From Lewinellaceae bacterium (GTDB taxonomy: Bacteria > Bacteroidota > Bacteroidia > Chitinophagales > Saprospiraceae), in NCBI GenBank assembly GCA_020636275.1, contig JACJYD010000001.1, positions 620,001 through 684,000 on the forward strand: a stretch of DNA of 64,000 nt, written 5' to 3'. The notes below the pieces were generated by a model. The model was not told the origin of the DNA. It made no database searches and was given only the letters and a program-made list of their open reading frames with translations. Of the stretch, positions 7,167-15,063 are shown in pieces (position 1 is the first letter of the stretch; each line of letters opens with the position of its first letter). The translations under genes were made by a program, and so were the position numbers.

Positions 7167-9898
7167 TCCTTAATCACCTTCCTCGCCGCCACTTCATCTC
7201 CCCACTGCAGGCGGATGAAATACATGCCGGCCGGCCATTGGGCGCTTTCGGACAGGTTGATGTGGTGTCGTCCGGGGGTGAGATCGGCGTATTGGTTTGT
7301 CCAGATCTGGCTACCGGTAGCGGAAAGAACCGTCACGTGGACAGGACCCCAATCGGCCAGGTCGAATTCCAGGTTGATATCGCTGCGGGTGGGATTGGGA
7401 TAGACCTGGAAGGCCAGGATACGGGTCGGCCGTTCTTCGGTAGCGTTCACACATTCGGTCGTGAAAGTGCCGTCGACCAGGTCGCTGGTAGCGTTGCCGC
7501 AGACGGCGCCGATGCCCAGTTCGTAGTCGGTGCAGGGCTCGAGCCCATCCAGGGTGATCGTGTTGTCCAGGTAGGTGATCACGGTCCAGGTATCGGAACC
7601 TACGGGGCGCCAGCGCACCTCGTAGCTGAGGTTGTTGAGCGGGCCATCCCAGGAAATATTGGCCGAAGTCTGGGTCGTTTCGATCACGATATTATCCGGT
7701 AAGGAGCAGGGGATGTTCGGCTCGAAATAGGCGATGATGTCGTCGCCCTGTTCCAGGCTCATGGTGATGGCCTCTGCGTATTGATTGGGGGCAAAAACCT
7801 GATTGGCGACCTCCCAGTGGTGAAAGGCCCATTCATCGGCGGGCAGGGCCTGGAAATGCAGTGTAGTGGCGCCATAATAGTTGCCGGTGTAGGGAAAGGA
7901 AGCCGGCACGAACGTATTGACCTTCACCTGGTTGGGTGAATTGTCCGGGTAGATGGACACGGTGAGCGGGAAAGGACCGGTCACATCGTAGCAGTCCACG
8001 ACCCCTGGGTCGATGTAGGTGCAGCGCTCGTTGATGAAGTCGCGGATCTTCTGCACGTTGGTGTACCATTCGTTCATGTTGCCGCCCCACTTGGCGATGT
8101 GGCGGGGCATCTCGGGTTCGATCCGGGCCACCAGGGTGTCAAGCACGGCGATCATATAGTCGCAGGAGAGAAAGGTATTGTAGAGGTCGGCGTAGCGGTT
8201 GACGTACAGGGAGTGGAATTCCTCATTTTCCATGAGTGAAATAATGAGGTCGACGTGCCCCTGCGGGTCGGAAGATGTCGAATACGTTTCGTTGTCGCAG
8301 GGATCGGCTGAGGGACCGGTATTGGGAATGCCGGTGTAGTTGATGTAATGGCCGAAGGTGGCGTCGAGGTCCCAAAGGGCGTAGCGCCATTTGAGTTTCT
8401 GGCCGGAGGGGTCTTTTCCGCGCCACCAGGCGGTGTTCCAGTTGAGCCAGTCCTTGCACACCGTATGGGTGTTGATGATCATGTAGTCGATCAGGGAAAG
8501 CATCTCCAGGTGCTCGGCCGCGTAGGCGTAATTGGCCGGAATGGACATGTCGCTGTTGGCAATAAAATCGTGCAGGGGGTACCAATCGGCCCAGGAGCCG
8601 TATTCCTGCCAGGTGGCGCCCCAGGTCTTGATGAAATCGATATGGTATTCATCCTGTCCGTAGTAGTAATCCGTATAATCGGGGTCGTCCACTTTTTCCC
8701 GAATGTCGTATACGCCCCAATACTGCCCGTTGGCATAGAGGACGCAGGGCTCGTAGGAACGCTCGTCGAGGTCCAGATCGGCCAGTTGGGAGAGGTGGTG
8801 CACGTAGGCGTCGCGGATGTGGGCGCCGCCATTCTGGAAGGGATAATTGTCGTTGGCGGCGGCTTTGAGGATCAGCCGCTGGAATTTATCCCGGTCTTTG
8901 GTTTCAAAGATCTTGTCCTCGATCTCGGCGGCGTACCCGTACTGGTCGCGCGTGATGTAGTCGATGCCGCGCTGACCGTAGGCCCAGCTGTCGTTGCCGT
9001 GTTCGTTGTACTGCCCCACGGCTTCGTCGACCAATTGGTTGTTCTTGAAAAATTCGAAGGAACCGATCGGGTGGATCTGGGAACCGTTGAGCAGGTTCAT
9101 CACCTGGTTGCCGGCAATAGAGATCACGGGAACGGTGTGTTCTTCATTGATAAAATACGTATTGGTTTCAATGAAACCCGGTAAGAGCTGAGGGTTGTTG
9201 CTGTAGACCTGCGCGCGGATGACCGTGGTAGCGGGCACGGCGATCGGCCCGGAATAGACCTGGGAAGTACTGGTCGGGTCGCTGCCGTTGGTCGTAAACC
9301 GGATCAGTGATCCGGCCGGTGCAAAAAGGCCGACGCTCTGCGCCCCATTGTAAAACCCTGCCGGAATGCTGAAAATGGGCAGCGGCGCATAACCGGCATA
9401 GGCGTTTGCGCCATTGGGCGTGCCGGGGGTCGGCGTCGTATAGACCTTCCATTCGCCGGTGGCGGGAAGGCGTCCCCAGGAGTGGTTGGTCTGGTTGGGT
9501 TGCGCGATCTGATAGCTATCGATCACCTGGCCGGCCGGATTGGCCAGCACTACGTACTCGCCAGCCGTTTGGGTGAGCTTGAAGTTGGTATGCAGTTGAC
9601 CCAGGGAATTGCTATTGCGCTTTGAAGCGTAAACGAGCCGGTAGCCGCCCGCAGGGATGACCGTGCCGGTGGGGAAAGCCCATTTGTCGGGGTTGCTGAT
9701 GCGATCGCTCAGGTAATAGCCCGAGATGTCGACGGGATTGGGACCGGTATTGTGCAGTTCGATCCAGTCTTCGTACTCGCCGTAGGCGTCCTGGACGGTA
9801 TTGATATTAGCGGCAGAAAATTCGTTGATGACGACCTGGCCATTTAGTCCGGAGACGAGGCTCCAGACGAGTAGGATAGCAAGCGTAACCGTGCGCAT
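7163..9898 (-). CDS. Secreted CotH kinase-like protein with lamin-tail, chitobiase-type, FnIII and T9SS domains
   Basis: 911 residues. In order: a signal peptide (to about 20); a lamin-tail domain (about 21-165, VVINEFSAAN, EDWIELHNTG); a chitobiase/beta-hexosaminidase C-terminal-like domain (about 175-245, IRFTTNGSDPTSTSQVYSGP); a CotH kinase-like domain (about 255-620); a fibronectin type III domain (about 735-820); and a T9SS sorting tail (YPNPTRSDINLEF to the end). CotH markers include YWGVYDIREKVDDPDY and the acidic WRYALWDLDATFGHY. In Bacillus, CotH is an atypical protein kinase of spore coat proteins. In secreted Bacteroidota homologues the substrate is unknown. Hairpins at both ends suggest its own transcript. 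Confidence 0.88.
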   Translation of the reverse strand: MRTVTLAILLVWSLVSGLNGQVVINEFSAANINTVQDAYGEYEDWIELHNTGPNPVDISGYYLSDRISNPDKWAFPTGTVIPAGGYRLVYASKRNSNSLGQLHTNFKLTQTAGEYVVLANPAGQVIDSYQIAQPNQTNHSWGRLPATGEWKVYTTPTPGTPNGANAYAGYAPLPIFSIPAGFYNGAQSVGLFAPAGSLIRFTTNGSDPTSTSQVYSGPIAVPATTVIRAQVYSNNPQLLPGFIETNTYFINEEHTVPVISIAGNQVMNLLNGSQIHPIGSFEFFKNNQLVDEAVGQYNEHGNDSWAYGQRGIDYITRDQYGYAAEIEDKIFETKDRDKFQRLILKAAANDNYPFQNGGAHIRDAYVHHLSQLADLDLDERSYEPCVLYANGQYWGVYDIREKVDDPDYTDYYYGQDEYHIDFIKTWGATWQEYGSWADWYPLHDFIANSDMSIPANYAYAAEHLEMLSLIDYMIINTHTVCKDWLNWNTAWWRGKDPSGQKLKWRYALWDLDATFGHYINYTGIPNTGPSADPCDNETYSTSSDPQGHVDLIISLMENEEFHSLYVNRYADLYNTFLSCDYMIAVLDTLVARIEPEMPRHIAKWGGNMNEWYTNVQKIRDFINERCTYIDPGVVDCYDVTGPFPLTVSIYPDNSPNQVKVNTFVPASFPYTGNYYGATTLHFQALPADEWAFHHWEVANQVFAPNQYAEAITMSLEQGDDIIAYFEPNIPCSLPDNIVIETTQTSANISWDGPLNNLSYEVRWRPVGSDTWTVITYLDNTITLDGLEPCTDYELGIGAVCGNATSDLVDGTFTTECVNATEERPTRILAFQVYPNPTRSDINLEFDLADWGPVHVTVLSATGSQIWTNQYADLTPGRHHINLSESAQWPAGMYFIRLQWGDEVAARKVIKE

Positions 9899-9923
9899 GG
9901 TAAATGATTATTTAAACAAAATT

Positions 9924-9961
9924 AAATAAACCTTCGCAGCAATCGCTACGAAGGTTTATTT
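9924..9961 (-). terminator. Hairpin terminator
   Basis: A 13-bp stem (9924-9936 with 9949-9961, AAATAAACCTTCG/CGAAGGTTTATTT) and a 12-nt loop, with T-rich flank on the minus strand. It lies between the clostripain-like gene (stop at 9998) and the CotH gene start at 9898, so it probably ends the former transcript. Confidence 0.75.
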
Positions 9962-9997
9962 TATCGTTGGTTTTGACGCCAAAAATCATTTTCCGTC

Positions 9998-12900
9998 CTA
10001 CTCCTTCACCAATCTTCGCACCACGGTATCCCCGTCTACATTGAGTTTGAGGAGGTATACGCCGGGAGCAAGGCCCTGAAGGTCGAGCTGGAAGGTGTAT
10101 TCCGGTGCAACGACCGGCGCCCAGGATTGCAAAGTACGTCCCGTGGCATCGACCAGGCTCAGTTGTACCCAGGTGGGTTGGAGGAAGCGAATGTCGGCAA
10201 CCGCATGATCCGCCGCAGGGTTGGGGAAGAGGCGGAATTGTTGCAGAACCTCCGGTTCACTGGTGCCGCTGACGTTTTCGATCGTGATATTCAGGCTGAC
10301 CTCACAGTCGTTGGCATCGGTGATAAAGACCTGATAGGTGCCGGCGGGATAACCGGCCGCTTCGAGGGTGTCGGAGAAGGTGGTTCCTTCAAAGCTGTAG
10401 GGCTGCGTACCTCCTTCGACGAAGAGAGTAAAGCCGCCGTTGCTCTGTCCGTTGGTCTCATTTTGAATACCGACCAGATGGGCCTCCAGCGGCTCGGGTT
10501 CGTTGACGACATAAGTCTGGATCGACTCGCAGCCGTTGCTGTCGTAAATGGTCACCTGATAGATGCCGGTCGACAGATTGGAATTCATGCCTCCATCCCA
10601 GAAGAACAGGTAAGGCGGTGTGCCGCCCGACACGGTCAGGTCGACCGAACCGTCTGCCAGACCGTTACAGCTCACATCGGTTATATTGGCATCGATGATG
10701 AAGTCGTTTTCCACCGTCACGACAAAGCTACAGGTCGTTTCATTGCCGTATGGGTCGGTGGCCACATAGGTTTCCGTAGTGGTACCGAAAGGGAAAATAG
10801 CCCCGCTGCCCAACCCGCCGGTCTGGTCAACCACGGCGCTGCAATTGTCGGTCGCAGTGGGCTCGTCGTATACAACCGGCTGGCAGAAATTGACCGTGAT
10901 GTCGCCAGGGCAGGTGATCTCCGGTGCAAAAGGATCGACTACCGTGACCAGGGCGGTTCCCGTGGCGGTATTTCCGTTCACATCGATGAGGGTCAAATCG
11001 ACGGCGATGGGGTCGCCATTGGTAATATCGTCGCAGGTGAATTCGCTCTGGCTGAGGGTCATGCTTTCGATGCCGCAATTGTCGTAGGAGCCATTGTCGA
11101 CATCTCCGGGCGCCAGTGCGCCGAACCCATTCTCATCCAGCATTACCGAAATATCTTGCGTGACCACTACCGGCGCCATATCGTCGACTACCGTGATCAG
11201 CACAGCGGCAGTGCTGACATTGCCGCTTCCGTCTTCAGCCGATAGAATGGCGGCGTTTTGCCCCAGGTTCGAACAATCGTAGGTATCGTTGTCGAGCGAG
11301 TAGGTCACGATGCCGCAATTGTCGAAACTACTTCCTTCCAGCAGCCCCGGATCCACGACAACCGTTCCGTCTATCCCCAGGGATACCGTGATATCTTCCG
11401 GGCTCAGCATGGGCGGCGAATCGTCGACGATGGTCGCGGTGACTTGCAGGGAGGTGATATTCCCGCTGTTGTCGATGGCGGAGATCGTGATGGTATTGGG
11501 ACCGAGGTTGCTGCAGTCGAGCTGGAGGGGCGACACGCTCAATCCGTCGATGGCGCAGTTGTCGGAGACCATCACTGAGAACAGGATCGGTTCTATGATC
11601 ACCGAGCCCGATACCGGGTTGAGGGAGACGGTCGCATCGCTGGCCGTGAGGACAGGTGGGATCGTATCCAGGTTATCCATTTCGAAATTCTGATTGAACA
11701 AACAACCATTGGCATCGATGATGATCGCATAGTAAGTCCCCGGCGGCACGTTGGTCAGTGACGGGCCGGAAACGCCGACAGTCCAATAGATCTCGTACGG
11801 CGCTACGCCTCCCTCCGGGAAAATGGTGATGGAACCGGTCGAGTCGCCCGGACAAACCGGTTGGATCACTTCCAGGGTTGTTGCGAGCGGGTCGGGCTCG
11901 ATGATCTCTACACTACTGGTGGCAGTCATGCCCAGACTATCCGTCACCGTGACGGAATAGATGCCGGGCCCGAGGCCGGTGATGATGGAGCCGGTCTCCC
12001 CGTTCGACCAACTGAAAGTATAAGGCGGGGCCCCGCCATCCACAAGTGCCTCGGCAGTGCCGTTCTCCTGGCCGTTGCAGGTGATGGGGGTGACGAGAAT
12101 ATCCGATATGAGCAAGTTGTCGAAAATCGTTACGATCACCGTATCCTGATCCGTTTCCCAATGGGTGGGGTGAATGGAATTGTGGTCGTCCCAAACAGTG
12201 AGCACGACGATATACTGGCCGGGAGTGTTGGTGGGGAAAGGCACGGTTTTGCCCAATCCGTCGGCATCGTCGGAGGGTTCGTTGAAAATACCGTCCTTGT
12301 CGTAGTCGCTCGCGGGGCTGGAGTCGACAGTAGCGTCGAAATCCCAGATCCATTGATCCACTATGCCATCGGCATCGGTCGAGCCGGCGCCGCTGAGGAT
12401 GACCTGTTCACCGACGTAAACGGTGACGTCGTTGCCGGCATCGGCATAGGGTTCGTAATAGCGGTGGAGGAATTCATCCCAATGGAAATCCTGCGCAAAG
12501 CGGAAGCCCGGCGCGGGTTCGAGCGGGTGATTGATCGGATCGGCGTAGGGCGTGCCGTCGTCGGGATCGAAGGAGTAGCGAACCAATTGGCCATCGGCCC
12601 TGCTGGTTTTATACGAATAAGCGGGCTCGTCGTAGGCGTTGCCCCAGTCTGCTCCTGAAATCGATTGATAGTAGGGGAAATAGATCGACAGGCCGCTCGC
12701 CGCTTCGTGCTGCGATCCGCTTTGATAGCTCAGGACGACCTGGTCGACACCGGCGGCCACGTCGGCGGCATGGGTTTTATAGGCAGCGGGAATCCCCGAA
12801 TCGTTGATCCGGGAAGCGAAATCGCGCAAGTCGATGTAGTTGACATCGCCCCAAAGGGAACCCAGGTTGTGGGCATTTTCCAGCTCGGAGCGGATAAGGA

Positions 12901-14458
12901 GTTGGCTGTTATGGTCGATGCCCTGGCTTAGCTCTTCGGCCATAGTGGAGATCTGTCCGGTCAACTGGGTGAAGGCGGCGCCGAGATCGATGGCGGAGAC
13001 GGCGTAGTAGGGATCTTCAAAATCGCCGGAAGCGTGGAAAGATTGCATGTCGGATACGATCGCCTGGGCCAGGGCGCCTCCGTCCATACTCGGGTTGAGG
13101 TTGAGGGTGCCCAAAGCCAGGTTGTAGGGAAATCCTTTCTCCGAAATGGAAGCCTCGGAAGCCACCATATAGTTGGCAAACGGGGCAGCCTGCCAGGCCA
13201 CCTCGGCGGTAGCCATAAGGGGCTGGTCGAATCCGATCAGTTCGAAACCAAGACCGCCGTCGTTCAGGGCCGTGGTGAGCTCGTGCATGTGCAGCTCGTC
13301 CTGATCGCCGTTGTCGAGCATGGAGAATTTCCAGCCGCCACCCCCGCTCCAGAGGATGAGGCCGAATTTTTGAGCCGGATAATTGGCGGAGGCCCATTGG
13401 ATGAAATCCGACAGCGAGCCCGGATCGCCCATGTTCACCTCCCCGAGATCGGGAGAGGAGCCGGTGGGGTAGTCGAAGAAGGCATGATATTGTTCGGTAT
13501 CGTTGAGCAGGCGGCCGCGGTAGGTGGTCGAGGTATGATCCCAGCTAATGCCGTTGTCGAGCGAAACCTCCACATCGCCGTAATTGGTGGAGAAGTCGGC
13601 CTGGACGACCACATTGACATTGGCCGTCGACCCAAAAGCCGACAGTTCATCCAGGTCGTCGATCAGATCGCGTTCGAGGATATTATCGCCCGACATATAC
13701 AGCAGCAGGGTCCAGGGCTTTTCGCCTGCCGGATCGGCCTCTGTGAACTGAAGCTGGCCGGAGGTGAAATTGCGATCGCCCGGGGTGGCGTAGGAGGCGT
13801 CCTGGCCGCCGTTATTTCCCCAGTCGCGGGGCTGGTCGGTATCGTTGGAATTTTGGTCGCGGCCGATCGAGGTGCCGATCCAGACCGGTTTGCGTTTGGA
13901 AATCGTTTCGGCTGCCGTATTGAGGGTTCCGACGGGTTCCTGCCAGAGGCCCAGGATCTGGATGACCAGGTCGAGGGCGCCTTCCACGTAGGGAGTCGTT
14001 TCATCGTTCCAGCTCACGAAATCGACCAGGCCGGACTGGCCGGGTGTTTCGTCGAAAAGGGCGAGGGCGTCCTGCTCGCTGAGCAAGGCGTCGTAATCAT
14101 TCGGATCGCCGGTATACAGGTGTCCTTGATCGTCCGAGAAGTCCAGATCATCGACCCCGGTGCTGAAGTGGACCACCAGGTAGGAATGCATGGGCAGGTC
14201 GATCGCGGGGAAGGTAAAGAGCAGATCGCCGTTCTGGTTGACCAGTATCCAGCCCCCAATGGCTGCGGCCTGGTTATCCGGATTGTAGATCTCGATCCAG
14301 TCGTGATTCCGGGCGCTAAAAACGGAGGTTTCGTCCTGGCGGAAGAGCACCTCGTTGATGACCACCGGCGGTTGGGCGGAGAGGAGGTACGAAAAGCTCA
14401 GAAAAAACAAAAAGGCGCTAAGGCGCCCCATCGGTCGGGAGAATAGAGATGCAAGCAT
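9998..14458 (-). CDS. Large secreted protein with inactivated clostripain (C11) domain, lamin-tail, PKD, SprB and HYR repeats, T9SS tail
   Basis: 1486 residues. After the signal peptide comes a lamin-tail domain (about 30-165), then a clostripain-like C11 peptidase domain (about 245-620, starting PWTLLLYMSGDNILERDL). A PKD-like domain follows (about 675-780), then SprB-type repeats (VTPITCNGQENGTAEALV and similar), HYR-like repeats with DDxxP/CGI cores, more SprB repeats and a T9SS tail (FRLFPNPAADHAVADIRF to the end). In active C11 enzymes the catalytic His lies in a W-S-H-G-G-G-W-like motif and the Cys in a D-A-C-L-M-like motif. Here these read WSGGGGW (Gly372) and FDQPLM (Pro413), so both catalytic residues are absent. 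It is probably a non-catalytic surface protein. The fold assignment is solid and the role is unknown. Confidence 0.88.
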   Translation of the reverse strand: MLASLFSRPMGRLSAFLFFLSFSYLLSAQPPVVINEVLFRQDETSVFSARNHDWIEIYNPDNQAAAIGGWILVNQNGDLLFTFPAIDLPMHSYLVVHFSTGVDDLDFSDDQGHLYTGDPNDYDALLSEQDALALFDETPGQSGLVDFVSWNDETTPYVEGALDLVIQILGLWQEPVGTLNTAAETISKRKPVWIGTSIGRDQNSNDTDQPRDWGNNGGQDASYATPGDRNFTSGQLQFTEADPAGEKPWTLLLYMSGDNILERDLIDDLDELSAFGSTANVNVVVQADFSTNYGDVEVSLDNGISWDHTSTTYRGRLLNDTEQYHAFFDYPTGSSPDLGEVNMGDPGSLSDFIQWASANYPAQKFGLILWSGGGGWKFSMLDNGDQDELHMHELTTALNDGGLGFELIGFDQPLMATAEVAWQAAPFANYMVASEASISEKGFPYNLALGTLNLNPSMDGGALAQAIVSDMQSFHASGDFEDPYYAVSAIDLGAAFTQLTGQISTMAEELSQGIDHNSQLLIRSELENAHNLGSLWGDVNYIDLRDFASRINDSGIPAAYKTHAADVAAGVDQVVLSYQSGSQHEAASGLSIYFPYYQSISGADWGNAYDEPAYSYKTSRADGQLVRYSFDPDDGTPYADPINHPLEPAPGFRFAQDFHWDEFLHRYYEPYADAGNDVTVYVGEQVILSGAGSTDADGIVDQWIWDFDATVDSSPASDYDKDGIFNEPSDDADGLGKTVPFPTNTPGQYIVVLTVWDDHNSIHPTHWETDQDTVIVTIFDNLLISDILVTPITCNGQENGTAEALVDGGAPPYTFSWSNGETGSIITGLGPGIYSVTVTDSLGMTATSSVEIIEPDPLATTLEVIQPVCPGDSTGSITIFPEGGVAPYEIYWTVGVSGPSLTNVPPGTYYAIIIDANGCLFNQNFEMDNLDTIPPVLTASDATVSLNPVSGSVIIEPILFSVMVSDNCAIDGLSVSPLQLDCSNLGPNTITISAIDNSGNITSLQVTATIVDDSPPMLSPEDITVSLGIDGTVVVDPGLLEGSSFDNCGIVTYSLDNDTYDCSNLGQNAAILSAEDGSGNVSTAAVLITVVDDMAPVVVTQDISVMLDENGFGALAPGDVDNGSYDNCGIESMTLSQSEFTCDDITNGDPIAVDLTLIDVNGNTATGTALVTVVDPFAPEITCPGDITVNFCQPVVYDEPTATDNCSAVVDQTGGLGSGAIFPFGTTTETYVATDPYGNETTCSFVVTVENDFIIDANITDVSCNGLADGSVDLTVSGGTPPYLFFWDGGMNSNLSTGIYQVTIYDSNGCESIQTYVVNEPEPLEAHLVGIQNETNGQSNGGFTLFVEGGTQPYSFEGTTFSDTLEAAGYPAGTYQVFITDANDCEVSLNITIENVSGTSEPEVLQQFRLFPNPAADHAVADIRFLQPTWVQLSLVDATGRTLQSWAPVVAPEYTFQLDLQGLAPGVYLLKLNVDGDTVVRRLVKE

Positions 14459-14502
14459 AGTTTAGTTGAGTTTTTCGTAAATGTAAGGAGGATTTTTTAT
14501 AT

Positions 14503-14540
14503 AAATAAAGAAGCATGCCGGCCGGCATGCTTCTTTATTT
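14503..14540 (-). terminator. Perfect 19-bp palindromic terminator
   Basis: Arms 14503-14521 and 14522-14540 are perfectly complementary with GC-rich centre (GCATGCCGG/CCGGCATGC) and A/T-rich flanks, giving a U-tract in both directions. It lies 9 nt beyond the stop of the minus-strand gene at 14550 and before the large clostripain-like gene. Confidence 0.85.
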
Positions 14541-14549
14541 TTTGGACGA

Positions 14550-14876
14550 TTATCCTTCCATGAGGAGAGTGGAGGCGGCAAATTCGGAAATAGCAGTAAC
14601 GATAGCCGCGGCTTCCGGGTGGTTGAATCCCTTACTTTCCAGGAATTCATAGACCTTTCGGGTGGCGGGATTATCGAGGTCGACCTCGCCATCGGCTTGC
14701 ATAGCGGCGGCGACGCCCTCGAAGTCCATGATCCCGGAGGCGGTCATTTCATCGCAGTAGCTGCGGGCCAGGTTATTCTCCCTTCCGGTGAGCTCGGCGA
14801 TGGTGGTCGACATGACCTCTTTGCAACGTTCTTTGTTGTCTTCCCAGCGTTCCTGAGGTGTTCTTTTGTCTTTCAT
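14550..14876 (-). CDS. Small acidic helical protein, function unknown
   Basis: 108 residues from the ATG at 14876 (MKDKRTPQERWEDNKERCKEV). A longer in-frame reading begins at 15155 but its first 93 residues are low-quality and overlap the kinase gene promoter region, so I chose the internal start. The sequence is helical and charged, with two cysteines (KERCKEV, ARSYCDEM), and ends in a hydrophobic helix (AAAIVTAISEFAASTLLMEG). No family is recognised. It is transcribed divergently from the histidine kinase gene and ends at a perfect terminator, so it forms a single-gene transcript. Confidence 0.6.
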   Translation of the reverse strand: MKDKRTPQERWEDNKERCKEVMSTTIAELTGRENNLARSYCDEMTASGIMDFEGVAAAMQADGEVDLDNPATRKVYEFLESKGFNHPEAAAIVTAISEFAASTLLMEG

Positions 14877-15063
14877 GATCCAATGATTAAGGTTAAAAAA
14901 GAAATACACACTTGGGCGGTGTGATTGGATTCTATGTGTTGGACGGTGGGACGGGTATTGAACAAAGGTAATATAGGAGGAATGAAGGAAAGGGGCAATG
15001 ATTTTAGTCAGTGGAGGGCGGGGGATAATTGCGGTATCTTTAAGGATAAACACCAACACATCC

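Noticed and set aside
10127..14446. Long open frames on the plus strand opposite the clostripain-like gene
   Set aside because: They are shadows of a GC-rich coding strand: no family motifs, and the minus-strand frame has clear domains throughout.
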